Below, piece after piece: positions 30,549 through 43,000 of a stretch of DNA of 64,000 nt. Both the position numbers and the translations under genes were made by a program. The notes below the pieces were generated by a model. It had not been told where the DNA came from. It saw only the letters and a list, made by a program, of their open reading frames with translations, and did no database searches. The stretch is from Adiantum capillus-veneris (lineage: Eukaryota > Streptophyta > Polypodiopsida > Polypodiales > Pteridaceae). Each line of letters opens with the position of its first letter. Position 1 is the first letter of the stretch. The stretch spans positions 12,253,309 through 12,317,308 of the forward strand of contig CM043959.1 in assembly GCA_014529385.2 (NCBI GenBank). Direction: 5' to 3'.

Positions 30549-32452
30549 ATGGAGGCTCCAGCTTCACCTCAGAGGGACTCGCCTGAAGCCCCCTCGCCCG
30601 ACCCCACTGAGCCCACCATTCGACTTGCTCTTACGCCGGCAGAGCAAGCGAGCCTTGCCACAGAGGTAGAACGCTTGCAGGCGACTTCTGTCATCTGCAA
30701 GGTTCTCGGCACTCTTCCCAGCAGAGGAGAGCTGTGAGACCTTCTCCAAGCCCGCCTCCTCACAGAGGTGGGCAAGATCTTGGATGTCCAAATTCTCGGA
30801 CGGGGGTACTATCAGATTGAGTTCGAGACTTCCGAGATGGCCTCCAAGGTCATAGCTATGAGTCCATTGGCCATCCGAGCATCACGCGCCCACTTTCGAC
30901 AGTGGCGACATGGTTTTGACCCGTCTTCGGATGTGCTAGTAGAGGAGGCGGACATCCCCATCTCAGTCTGCTTTCCGGGTTTACGGAGGGAGTACCTTCC
31001 ACTTCTCTCCAGGATTGGCTCCGCCATCGGAACTGTCCTGGAGACACCTCGTACGGCAGCATCAGTAGCTGCCAAGGCACTGGCATCCCTTCAGTTCGAG
31101 TTTTGGTCAGAGATACCCACACGCTCCCGAAGGTCATCCTTCTGCCTCGGGTGAGTGGGGGTTGGTTTAGACAGAGTGTGGAGTACTCGGGTCTCCCGAA
31201 CCAGTGCTTCATTTGCAGACAGATGGGCCACCTAGCGAAGGCCTGTCCACGGAGGAGACCACGACCCGCACCCCAGCCTCAGCCCCAGCCTGCCAAGGCT
31301 GGGCCGCAGCCACAGCCAGCGACACAGAGCACAGATTCAGCGCCACCCTCCGAGCCTGGGGCTCCAGCGGAGGAGGGGTGGCAGCAGGCCCGTGGCCGTC
31401 GACGCCAGGGGCCACAGCGACAACCTGGCACTCAGAGTGGCCCCCAGGTGCCTACTCAACAGCAGTGGGTTCCCACGGGGAACCGCTTTGGTCCTCTTGA
31501 GCAGGAGGAGCCCCCTACGCCAGCCACCACCTCCGCTTCACCCTCGCCAGCCGCTCCGCCTTCCGATCTCCCCTCCTCTCCTCATGCCCTCCCCCGCCCT
31601 CTGCTACCGCTCACTCCCCACCTCGCCCCCCCATGTCTCTGCCGCCCCACCCCGCTTCTCTCTCCCCCGCCCCCCCCAGCCCCTTCTCCCCTTCCTCTTG
31701 CTTCAGTACCACAGTCGGCTCAGGAGACTGGACCCTTGCCGGCGGCCAGGAGATCTCTTGGCAGCGCCTTCGCCACGAGTCGCCTAGCGAGAGAGGGTCA
31801 GCCCTTCATGCGGCCCCCACTGCAGATTCAGACATCTCCTCTTGCAGCTATCCCTCGTGGTTTGACGAGCTTTGACCTCCGACGCCGCTAGGATTTCTTC
31901 AATTACGGGTTTACTCGTTTTCTTGGCGATTCCGCAGCAGACCACGAGGCAGCCTGCTTCAGAGTCCACGCTTTGTTCCTCGCCGCTAGGGGGACAGAGG
32001 CCTTGGACTCAACAGTTGGTTTCTCCTTCCCCCTCTGTGGCAGGACTGAGACAGAGTGGTCCCTCGACTCAGTGGTGGGATTGTTGCATACACAGGTTCT
32101 TGAGTTCTCTCACCACATGGGAGAACTTGGCGTTACAGATTTGCTGCAGACTTTGTGGCCACTGGCCAAGTTTGCGGTGACACCCCCAGATTCAGCAGGA
32201 TGTAGACACATTGTGGTGTACTTTCTTGCTGATACGCAGTGTTTGCCTTGCTATGTATTCATTCATGAGGACTCCTGGACAGAGGAGGTTGCTTTACGCA
32301 AGGCTCGCTCTACTTGGGCTTGGACCAGGCACTCACTGCAGTCTCGCCTATCTAGAGGACGCTCGGATGCGGATTACTCCCCATCCAAGCCTGCTTCGAA
32401 GATAGCTCGTCTTGCTGCTGCGGCAGCATCTGTTCTCTCTCGCTCCCCATGA
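30549..32452 (+). pseudogene. LINE copy 1 ORF1 (nucleic-acid-binding protein)
   Basis: From ATG 30,549. The N-terminal domain (LALTPAEQASLATEVERL, GYYQIEFETSEMASKV, ISVCFPGLRREYLP) has the look of the DUF4283-type RNA-binding region of plant LINE ORF1. A zinc knuckle CFICRQMGHLAKAC (31,206-31,247), a long Pro-rich linker (31,260-31,780) and a C-terminal domain (FSHHMGELGVTDLLQTLWPL) follow. A TGA at 30,735-30,737, a frame change near 31,100 and a TAG at 31,889-31,891 interrupt it. Copies 2 and 3 show Arg or Trp at the stop sites. The final TGA overlaps the ORF2 start (ATGA at 32,449-32,452). ORF1 proteins bind the LINE transcript and accompany it to the target. Confidence 0.85.
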
Positions 32453-35400
32453 GGATCGTCTCGTGGAACGTGCAGGGACTAGGTGGGCCCCAGTTTCAGC
32501 GACAGCGGGGCCGATTGCGTCAGGAGCTTCAGCGTTGCCTTGTGGGAGGAGAGATTGATCTCCTTATGCTTCAGGAGCACCATTTGTCTGAGAGCCGCAT
32601 TCGGCGATGTGGTCAGATTTTGCGTGGACGCTATGATACTTTTGGTCAGCTGCTTTGGGACCTGGAGGCATCCAGGGGTGGGGTATGTAATGACTATTGC
32701 GGACTCATTACAGCAGGCCATTGTGGGCAGAGGGATTATTGTACCAGGCAGGGCTCAGTGGATTAGTATGCAGGTTCAGGGTAGCCTTGTGGGTTTCCTG
32801 AACATCTATGCGCCCAATGTGGCGAGTGCTTGTGCAGAGTTTTGGTCACAGATTGTTGAGTCTTTGCCACAGGTTGACCAGTGGTGTGTAGGAGGGGACT
32901 TCAACATGTTGGAGGACCCTTCTGACAGGATCGGAGGCAGCCATGCTACTTTGCATGGAGTCGAGTTAGCAGCTTGGGAGAGGTTTTGTATGACGTTGAG
33001 GGTCTCGGATACATGGCAGCATTCTGGCTTTGTGAGGCCTCCAGAGAGTCTTGCCTTCTCTAGATCGGACCGCAGAGTGGGAGGAGTGAATCTATCGCAC
33101 ATAGATCGCTTCTACACTAGTGACCACTTCAGTGACTTGGGGAGATCAGTGGGCATCCTGGCAGGGACATCCTTCTCGGACCATGCACCAGTGATCCTCA
33201 CAGTGGCAGACAGGCAGAGGAGTGGGAGCACGATGCTTCGCATCCCAGAGCGGGTCTTGTTGGACTCAGCACTCAGAGAGAGGGTCGAGGCTCTATGGAC
33301 AGAGGGCATGGACAGCCAGGCTCCACCTGCAGACAGAGTGGCCTCAGGCCTAGCTCAGCTTAGCCACTTCTTTCTCCAGGAGTCTTTGGCTCGACGGGCT
33401 GCAGCGAGAGAGGAGGAGCAGCGTCTCAGACGAGGCATTGCTTCACTACAGAGGATGCAGGAGCAGCATCCAGACAGTCCATGGTTGGAGGAGCAGCTAC
33501 AGCAGGCTCGACAGGAGCTTGCTTGCACAGAGGAGAGGCGCCATGAGTTTGCCTTTCACTGACAGGCACCTCAGTGGACTCAGGTGGGTGACAGAGTGAC
33601 AAGTGCTTTTTTTGAGACAGTGGGACCTCGGCACTCGCATGCCAAGGTCAATCAGTTGAGGAGACCCGATGGGTCAGTTGTTTGTGAGCCAGAGGATATG
33701 CGTGCAGTTCCTACTGACTTTTACCGTGAGCTACTGTCGGCTGAGCCCGAGTCAGAGAGACAGGATGCATGCAGGGAGCAGGTTTGGGCACAGATGCCTT
33801 GTCTTGTGACTGAGGAGATGCGGCAGAGGCTTGAGTTACCTCTTAAGCTTGAGGAGCTACACACGGCTCTTAGGGCCCTCCCTCGTGGTAGCTGTCCAGG
33901 TGAGGATGGGCTGACTTTCAGCTTCTTCTTGGAGTACTGAGACCTGCTTGGCCCAGATCTTTGTAGTGCCTTTCAGTACATTCTGCACACAGGAGTGATG
34001 CCGGATAGCATGAGTGAGGGCCTGATTTACCTCATTCCAAAGGAGGGTGGCTCCTTGGATGAGATTCGACAGTGGCGCCCCATCACCATTCTCAACTCAG
34101 CCTACAAAATTCTTGCCAAGGCTCTGAGTTTGAGGATTCAGCCACTTTTGGAGAGCCTTATACATGGGACTCAGACAGGTTTTGTCAAGGAACGCAGTAT
34201 CCTTGACAACATCTTCACTTTTTGGGAGGCTTCTGCCCTTGCACGGCTCCGTGGGGAGGACCTTGTGATTCTTCTTCTTGATTTTGAGAAGGCATACGAC
34301 AGAGTTGACTAGGACTTTCTAGAGGGCACGCTACGCAGGATGGGCTTCTCAGAGGCTTGGATCAGAGGGGTGTCAGCTTTGTACAGACAGGCCCACAGTC
34401 AGGTGCTTTTGGCAGGAGGTAGAGGTGAGCGCTTCATGCTCACACGATCGGTCAGACAGGGTTGTCCTCTTGCCCCCTTTCTCTTTCTGTTCTATGCGGA
34501 GGCGATGAGCAGATTTTTGGTGTCACAGCAGGTTGGTTTGAGGGGCTTAGCACTCCCTATACGAGGAGATGAGCTTCTGGACGCTGAGTTTGCCGACGAC
34601 TCAGCCTTGTACTTAGAGGGCCATGAGGCCAATTTACACAGATGTGGGCAGGCTTTGGAGACCTTCTGCTGTGCATCGGGCGCACTGATCAACTGGAGAA
34701 AGACAGTGGCTTTCTCAGTTGGTAGTGCTCCTGTGCCAGATTGGATGCCAGGAGAGGGTTTCAGGTGGATTCCTCCAGGGACTGCAGTTCGGTACTTGGG
34801 TTGTCAGGTTGGTTTGGATTTGTCCCCCGAGCAGCAGATTGCTCCTCTTCTCCTGTCCATCAGGAGAAAGCTGTTACATTGGAGCTCAGCACGACTTTCG
34901 CTGGCTGGTAGAGTAGTAGTTGCCAACCAGGTGTTGTTGGCGACTATGTGGTACATCACTTCTTGCTGGATCTTCTCGAGTTCTTGCATCAGCCAGGTAG
35001 AGAGGCTGATCAGGAACTTCCTTTGGTCAGGTCGCGACACTCAGATTGCCCGAGCCAAGGTGGCTTGGTCGGTTATCACACTTCCTTGTTCTCAGGGAGG
35101 GCTTGGGATCATTGATCCAGCACAGCAGAGCAGAGCCCTTCTTGGGAAGTTCGTCGTCAGAGGACTTCTTCCAGGCGAGGAGCCCTGGAAGGAGTTCTTG
35201 TTGCAGAGGCTTCGTGCCAGGGTGCCCTGGTCAGGAGGCCCTTGGCAACCTTCGACCAGATGGATCTTTACAGAGTTGCGCCGAGTTGGTTTGAGCAGGA
35301 GACTGGAGGACCGATTCGTTGTGAGTTTGCTTCGTTCTTGGGAGCTATTGCGGCGTGGCCTAGAGCAGCGACAGCCGACGTGCACGGAGGAGCGCCTACG

Positions 35401-36712
35401 GCAGCCCCTCGTCTGGAACCCCATGGTTAGCACTCAGAGAGGCCACTTGGTTGGGAGTAGGCCTCATGTTTCTTGGGGTCCCATGGCAGCAGGTCCAGCG
35501 CGCTCTCTAGGTGACTGGCTAGAGTTCACAGGTTTGTCAGAGGAGGTGCAGGTTGTCCAGCTACAGGGCATGAGAGGGGTTCAGAGCATGTGTCAGTACA
35601 TCTCAGAGTCAGTTCCAGCTGATTGGCTCACGCCTCTCGAGCCAGTAGCACCCCGGTGGATGGGAGCCTTCACACGACTGGAGGTTCTCATTTCAATCAG
35701 GGCTTGCTCAGAGACTGTCCTAGCCCTGTTCTTCGAGCTTCATGGTGGGGGACGATTACAGAGAGTTGCAGTAGAGGCCCCGCAGGTAGCAGAGTGTTGT
35801 TTCCAGAGGATCCGAGTTGTGGGCATCTGTGGGAGGACTTGCGTCATAGACCCTGACCCAGCAGCTCTTGAGACAGGACACTGGAGGCTATGGGCTTGGG
35901 AATGCTGTCCACTGGCACGAGTACAGTGGGATCCGGGTGAGTGGCTGTGGAGGGACCCATTCTCTTCTGCAGATCGCCCAGGAGTCCCTTTCTTTCAGTA
36001 CACTGTTCGGCTTGGACGTCATATACTTGCAGCACAGAGAGAGGCCCGCCCCGCTGCAGCACGTCATTGGCAAGAGGAGGGTCTCACAGTTGAGTTCTTG
36101 GCAGCTTTTTGGCAGAGGCTGTGGGACTCCAGACAGCCGAGGCGCGTCACCTTGTTCCAGTGGTTGGTTGCACACAAAGCCACAGCAGTAGGGAGCTGGC
36201 TTGTACATTGTGGTCTCTCGGCCGCATGTACAGCCTGTGACCAGTTGGTGGAGAGTCAGCGACACTGTCTTTGGGACTGTCCCTCGGCCCAGCAGGTGTG
36301 GCTACGAGTTCTTCGGCTGATGCCTGCCCTCTCCACGGCTCGACAGTACACTTGGGGGGCGGCGGCTTGGTCCACCCTCACGGGCCCGGCACTTCAGTTT
36401 GAGCTATCTTCCACCAGCAGGATGATAGTGATACAGGGGGGTCGACCTACACTCCAGCCTACTACAGACCTTACTCCACAGGAGTGGAGCAGTGAGAAAG
36501 CGGAGTGTTGGGAGCTCATCAGCGGCCTAGCTCTCTGGTTCATCTGGCGGGCCCGTTGTTTCCGCATCTTTGAGGCTCGCCTTGTACCACCAGCAGAGAC
36601 TGTTCGTGACTTTTGGCTAGAGCTGGTCCATACTCTCAGAGGACAGCTTGAGGGACTACAGGGCAGCTCCGACCGCATGCGGGAGCGCCGCGAGGCTTTC
36701 CTTCGTCTCTGA
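32449..36712 (+). pseudogene. LINE copy 1 ORF2 (endonuclease and reverse transcriptase)
   Basis: An APE-type endonuclease opens the ORF: SWNVQGL, LMLQEHHL, then GGDFNMLEDP and SDHAPV. The reverse transcriptase follows: LIPKEGG, WRPITILNSAYK, GFVKERSILDN, LLDFEKAYDRVD, then SVRQGCPLAPFLF and the catalytic FADDSALY. A zf-RVT domain (QWLVAHKATAVGSWL, C-x2-C and H-x-L-W-x-C) comes near 36,160-36,280. One extra base near 32,687 shifts the frame. Stops are TGA 33,560-33,562, TGA 33,938-33,940 and TAG 34,310-34,312; the last third (34,340-36,712) is open. The enzyme would nick target DNA and copy LINE RNA in place. This copy cannot make a full-length product. Confidence 0.93.
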
Positions 36713-36949
36713 CGCCCTGGGCCGTTTTACTCCATGGTCCAGGGGGTGCTCAGATGGCACTACTGTCCACCTGTGTGGCTTTTCCCTCCTCCCATCTCTT
36801 GATTTAGCCCCATTGTATATATGCTGTTTTTTCATTGGGAGAATCTCCCCATCATGTTTGTTGTAGCCCTCTCTTGCAGAGGTGGATGTAGCCCTATGGG
36901 CAGCTTTCATTAACTAATAGAAGGATCTTTTTCTCGGAAAAAAAAAAAA

Positions 36950-36963
36950 AGAAAACACGTTCC
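36950..36963. repeat. Target-site duplication of LINE copy 1 (right)
   Basis: agaaaacacgttcc directly after the A-run, identical to 30,041-30,054. Confidence 0.95.
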
Positions 36964-39526
36964 TTCAAAGGTAGATGACTCTGCCAAATGCAAGACAATG
37001 TGTGTTGCCACCACAAGGATGACTCGGAAAGCGACCATAGCTGATTACCATGATGCACAATCCATACATCAGACTGAAGGATTGCATAGACACTGCCAGC
37101 TGAGATACAATCCAAGCTGAGATGCAGTCCAATCTGGTAGTAGCCATGTTCCAATCAGAGAAGCGAGAGTCCATATCCAAAGGAGGAATGGTTGAGTGAT
37201 CAGCAAGCATCCTTTGAATTTCCCGCTAGAGAGAAGAATAGTGAGGACCCAACCGAAAGCGGGACACTGCATCAACGAACGAAAGAACATAACCCGAGTC
37301 ATCAACCACCTAATGCACTTGACAGATTCCTTTTTGGGAAAGAAAATACGCTTGGCAAGGAGACCGTTGAACCAAAGTCAAAGCGAAGGCCTTGCTCCAA
37401 TGCAGACTCTCCAAACGAAGAGAGTTACCCACAGAGGATTGTCGACCATTCCAAGCCAAATGCAAAGTGACAACCTTCCAATCAACAATGAGAGAAGAAG
37501 TAAAGGGACATCAAGGAATGTGTCCTTCAAGCTTCCCAAAAACAACATCCCAATAAGTCGGTTTCCAATGACCAAAAGATGAGGTGACAATGTGCGTACA
37601 CAAATGTGTGACCATGAGAGCCCAGGGTTGTTGCTGCTCCACCAAAACTCGCAAAGCATAGCTTTCCGTTCCAAAAGATTTTGTAAGTCCAAAATATTTA
37701 ACACCCAAGCCGCTTGGGAGAACACAGCTTGTCCATAGATAGAAGCCAAAGACCCTTCTTGCTAGACGAGGTCCACCAAAAATGCTCTAAAATATTGGAA
37801 ATGAGGGATTGCAAGCGCAACCGAGGCCAGGATAACAAAGGCAAGTAAAACTGCACATAAGCCACAAGGATGCATTGGACAATCCTGAGACGCACATGAA
37901 GTGGCCACGTGGACAGTTTTCAATAATTCAACTTGGAATGCAGACGTTGGAGCACCCAATCCAGTTTTTGCATAGCCGAGACATTCTAACTCAATGGATA
38001 ACCCAAATGGCGAATCAGAACATGTGGAGGAACAATCGCGCCAGGCCACAATATCTTATGCCAGTCACACTCTTTCAGAGGCAATAGCTTGGATTTACAA
38101 AAGTTAACTTTGAGACCTACTACCAATCCAAACAAGTGAAGAGTATGCATAATTTGTTGTACATCATCATAGTGATTGCGAGGCATAAACAAAGAGTCAT
38201 CCGCATAGGCCTGGCCAGCAAACTGCCGTCTAGAAGATAAAAGTCGGCCATGTAGCCTACCAGTGGAAGTCAAGGAATCCAAATACATAAACAAGGGATG
38301 AGTAGCGATCGCATAAAGCAAAGCACTCAGAGGGCAGCCTTGCCTTACCGACCGTCCCAAAGGCCAAGATTCTGTGAGAGATCCATCCAACAAGCCTGCA
38401 GAAGTGTTGTGTGCATACAAGAAAAGCACGACATGGGATAGCCTAGACCCAAATCCCAAGTGTTGCATGGTATCCGCAATATAATCTTAAAGAACAGTAT
38501 CAAATGCCTTTTCAATGACCAAGACATCCTCTCGAGTATATTTTTGCATATTCCATACCAATGATGACATTCGCGAGGTTATTAGTAACTTACAAATTTG
38601 ACGTCGTGGAATGAAGCCGTATGAGATTGATGCAAGCCTTCATGCAGAAAGCACTTGAGTCGGTTAGCAAGCATTTTTGCCATTAATTTATATGCCATAG
38701 GCATGAGTGTAATAGGCCGCCAATGAGAGAATTCTTCACACAATGCATGCTTAGGTATCAGCTTGAGCAAACCTTCTTTCCAAGAGGAGGGCAATTCCTA
38801 TTGTTCCCAAGCTGTATTCATCATCAACCCATTGGCCTACATCCTGAGCCGTATGCATTCTACCCAAGAAAAAAAGAATCACTGCGTTAAGTGCATACTA
38901 AGAAACAAGATCCATAAGCTCCTGAACAGGAATGCGCACTTCCATGGTGGGAGCTGATCCTTCCCAAGCTTGACACACATTCTCGACGCCCTCATGCAAA
39001 CATTCTTTGATAAGGCTTAAAGCATCCAAATCGGTTCTTTCCATGGCTTTCCGACGCTTGTATATACACCGATCAATTGAATCCATGTGATGCTCACCCA
39101 CACACACACTCTTTTTTTGGGGGTTTTGATTTTTGATTGCTATGCACACAGACATACACAAAGTCTGGATGTACACAAACCTTCTTGTGGAAGATTTCTA
39201 CACGCAAGTATCCAATCAAACTGAAAGCTGCGTGCACACACACACCTGCACACAACCACACACGCTCGCGCCATCTGCCAGTAGCCTCTGGTTACCCAAC
39301 TCGTTGGTGCGTTGTGACTGGAGCACCAACGGGAGCCGCGAGAAGCCAAATCAGAACGCTAGCCTTGGTGGTTCAGCACACTGCGGGCAGCCTGCGCATG
39401 CAACTGATTGCTGTGTGCAAGGGGGACTGCTGCGGAGAGTAGCGCAGGGTGCGCTGAACGCAGCTGAGGGCGTGCAGGAACCAATAGCGCGCAGGGATTA
39501 CATATCACCACACACACACACACACA
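36964..39526 (-). mobile_element. Minus-strand LINE, 5' part
   Basis: Reverse transcriptase and connection region of the same minus-strand LINE whose 3' part is at 29,502-30,040. Upstream of the RT (to the right, from about 39,085) the sequence is CA-rich and no endonuclease is recognised, so the element is probably 5'-truncated or rearranged. Confidence 0.8.
37378..38960 (-). pseudogene. Minus-strand LINE ORF2, reverse transcriptase
   Basis: Reading leftward: WKEGLLKLIPKHAL and WRPITLMPMAYKLMAK near 38,700-38,780, a broken segment, then SVRQGCPLSALLYAIATHPLF and the catalytic YADDSLFM near 38,185-38,210, then KSKLLPL and LGYPLS. This RT is of a different lineage from copies 1-3, with YADD instead of FADD and low similarity elsewhere. 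Frame changes near 38,480-38,580 and 37,980 make it inactive. The connection region continues to 36,964 and then, past the nested LINE, to 30,040. Confidence 0.85.
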
Positions 39527-39545
39527 AGCGCACGCACACACACAC
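39085..39545. repeat. CA-rich low-complexity region
   Basis: Repeated cacaca tracts near 39,095, 39,235-39,262, 39,508-39,526 and 39,534-39,546, separated by non-repetitive sequence. This is where the minus-strand LINE meets the interrupted 3' LTR, so the exact border is blurred. Confidence 0.7.
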
Positions 39546-39996
39546 AGGCTCATTTGCATAAACTGCTTATGACGTGGCATTTGTACAGACGCCCACAAAA
39601 CGCGCTGCAGTACCACATGGTAGGTGTACGGATTTCCGTGATACGCGCTGGCAGCTTTGGCTGCCAGCTTTTGGAACAAGATTCTTTAGAGTTTAATGTT
39701 TTTCATGTAAACTACTTTTAGAGGCCAAGGGCCTTTAAATATGACCCATGGGCTCTCACTCTGGCAATCCTCCTGCGGGAGATGCAGAGCAGAGCCATGG
39801 GAGTTGTACTCAGTTGAAGCAATATAAAGAAATACCGAAAGGGGCGCCAAGGTTTGGGGCCAGTGCTCTCTCGGGGTGGAGCCCCGCCACTCCCTGTCTC
39901 GTGTGTCGTCTCTCTTTTAGTTCAGTTGTTATTTGAAGTGCTTAAAGTTGTTCAGTCTGTTCTTTTCCGTTGGCATGTGGTGCATGTCCCGTGACA
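39534..39996 (+). repeat. 3' LTR, right half
   Basis: Matches the 5' LTR from about 27,310 to 27,779: catttgcataaactgctt, cgcccacaaaacgcgctgc, ctctcactctggcaatc and the closing cccGTGACA. Together with 29,280-29,501 it rebuilds the LTR. The target duplication GTTAC follows at 39,997-40,001. Confidence 0.9.
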
Positions 39997-40001
39997 GTTA
40001 C

Positions 40002-43000
40002 TTATTGTGCAGATTCTTGTTTGGGACACACACACACTTCCGATGGTGGTTTTACTCCCTCGCGTGAGTGATGGTTGGATCAGATGGAGTGTGGAGTATT
40101 CGGGCCTCCTGAACCAGTGTTTCATTTACAGGCAAATAGGCCATCTTGCCAAGGCCTGTCCACTCAGGAGAGCTCGGCCAACTCCACAACCACGGGCCCC
40201 CATGGCGGGCCCAGGAGCGGTAGATAGCCAGACTAAGGAGGGATGGCATCAGGTACGGGGTCGTCATCGACAGGGTCAGGCACCACGCACAGGTGGCCAT
40301 CCCACAGTTCCTCGTCATGAATGGATTTCCACGAGAAACAGCTTTGGACCTCTGCACTACTACTCGATTTTGAGAAGGTGTATGACAAAGTCGACCGAGG
40401 CTTCCTTGAGGGCACTATGTTCGGATGGGCTTTTCATATGCATGGATTGGGGGAGTGTCAGCTCTCTACAGGCATGCGCACAGTCAGGTGTTGTTAGCAG
40501 GGGGAAGAGGGGATTGCTACATGCTTACACTATAAGTTTGACAGGGCTGCTCTCTCAACCCCTTCCTGTTCCTTTTCTATGTTGTTTTTTACCTCACGGG
40601 AGGTTGGTTTGCGTGGGTTGCAATTGTCTATTCGGGGAGAGAAGCTCCTAGACGCTGAGTTTGCTGATGACTCCAGCTTGTTTTTGGAGGGCTAGGAGGC
40701 CAACTTTCACATATGTGAGCAGTCTCTTGAGGTGTTTTGTTGTGCATCGGGAGCCCTGATCGGCTCGAGGAAGACAGTGGCTTTCTCGGTTGGTAGTGCT
40801 CCCATACCCCATTGGTCCCCTCGAGAGGGATTTAGGTGGATTCCTCCAGGGACTCGAGTACACTACTTGGGCTGTCAAGTTGGATTGAATCTAGTACCAG
40901 AGCAACAGATTGCTCCTTTCCATTAGGAGGAAACTATTACATTGGAGCTCACCACTGCTTCCTCTTGCTGACAGGGTTGTGGTGGTCAACCGGGTGCTTT
41001 TGGCCACTATGTGGTACATCATTTCTTGCTGGATATTTTCTAGCTCTTGCATCAGCCAGCTGGAGCAGCTGATCAGAAACTTCTTGTGGTAAGGGCGAGA
41101 CTCGCAGTTGGCTTGGGCCAAGGTCTTCTAGCAGGTCATCACTTTCCCTTACTCTCAGGGAGGGTTGGGGATTATCGACCCAGCCCAACAGAGTTCAAAG
41201 GACTTTTTCCAAGGGAAGAGCCCTCGAAAGAGCTATTGCTTCACCGGATTCGGGCATGGGTCCAAAAAAGGGCACTCCATGGAGCCCTTCCACACGTTGG
41301 ATTTTCTCACAGATGCATAGAGTAGGCCTGAGCAAGAGATGGGAGGATCGCTTGCCTGCTTCGGTCTTGGGAGCAGCTGCGAGGGGACCTTGAGCAGCAC
41401 CAACCCACATGCATTGGGGAGCGGTTGAGGCAGCCACTTGTTTGGAGCCCTTTGGTCAGCACACAGCCAGCGGGCCACATGGTTGGTAGCAGTTGGGGTC
41501 CCATGGCAGAGGGTCCAACCCATACATTTGGGGACTCGCTACAGTTTACAGCACTTTATGAGGAAAGTCAGGACACTCAGTTACGGGGTCGCAGAGCATG
41601 TGTCCGGATATTGTAGCGGATCTCATGTTTCTTGGGGTCCCATGGCAGAGGGTCCAGCCCGTACCTTTGGGGACTGGCTACAATTTATAGCACTTTCTGA
41701 GGAGAGTCGAGACACTTAGTTACGAGTCTTGAGCGCACAGCATGTGTCAAGATATTGTAGCCGCTATACCTGCAGAGTGGTACACCCCTTTGGAGTCTCC
41801 AGCTCCCTACTGGATGGAGACCTTCACGCGACTGGAGGTCCTCATCTTAGTCCAGGCTTGTTGTTCAGGCACAAGTTTCTGCATTTTCTTTGAGGTTCAG
41901 AGGGAGGGCTACCTCCACACAGTCACTAACGAGGCACCAGAGGTGGTTGAGTGCTACTTTCAGCTGATCAGAGTTCTGGGCATCAATGGGAAGACTTGTG
42001 TCATAGACCCGGATCCGGAAAATCTTGAGTCAAGGCACTAGAGGCTTTAGTTGGGAAAGCCGCCCCTTGGTGCGTGTACAGTGGGACCCAGGGGAGTGAT
42101 TTTGGCGAGATCCCTTCACTCCAGCCGATCACCCACGGACCCCTTTTTCCAGTACACAGCTTGGCTTGGTCGCCACATACTAACAACGAGGAGAGAGGCT
42201 CGTCCTGGTGCAACGGTTCACTCCGTGTTCCTCGCAGGATTTTGGGAGCGCTTATGGGACAGCAAGCAGCCAAGAAGAGTCACCATGTTCCAGTGGCTAG
42301 TGGCACATCGAGCTACTGCAGTCGGGAGTTGGTTGGTGCACAGCGGCCTCTCGGCAGTATGTGCTGCCTGTGACCACCCACTTGAGACCCAGCGACATTG
42401 TCTATAGGACTGCCCCATGGCACAGCAGGTTTGGCTTCGGATTCTTTAGCTTATGCCAGCACCTTCAAGTTTCTATAGCCAGCCGGTACACTTGGGGTGT
42501 TGCAGCTTGTTCCACACTCAAGGGTCCAGCACTTCGTTTTGAGATGGCTTCAGTCAGCAGGATGATTGTGATACGCGAGGGCCAGCATACACTCCAGCCA
42601 GCCACCGTGTTGGTCCCTCAGGAGTGGAGCAGAGATAGAGAGTGGTGTTGGGAGCCGGAGCTCATCTGCGGCCTGACACTGTGGTTCACCTGGCGAGCCC
42701 GCTGCTTCCGTGTCTTTGAGGCTTGACCTGTCCCACCAGCACAGACTATCTGTGACATTTGGCTAGAGCCAATCCATACACTTAAAGGCCAGTTTGAGAG
42801 ACTCTGGGGCAGCTCCGACCGCATGTGGGAGCGCCGAGAGGCTTTCTTGCGACTTTGGCATCCAGGGCCCTTCTTCACCATGAACCATGGTGTGCCTAGA
42901 TGGCGGTACCGTCCACCAGTGTGGTGGTTTCCTCCTCCCATCTCCTACTTTAGCCATCTTTGCACATATCTTGTTTTTTCATTGGGAGTCTCCCCACATG

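Larger units (their letters stand above)
30055..36949 (+). mobile_element. LINE copy 1, nearly full length (6.9 kb)
   Basis: A plus-strand non-LTR retrotransposon with a C-rich leader (30,055-30,548), ORF1, ORF2, a short 3' tail and an A-run at 36,938-36,949, flanked by a perfect 14-base duplication. Full-length features and an exact duplication suggest a fairly young insertion, yet both ORFs carry several stops and frame changes. Confidence 0.95.
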
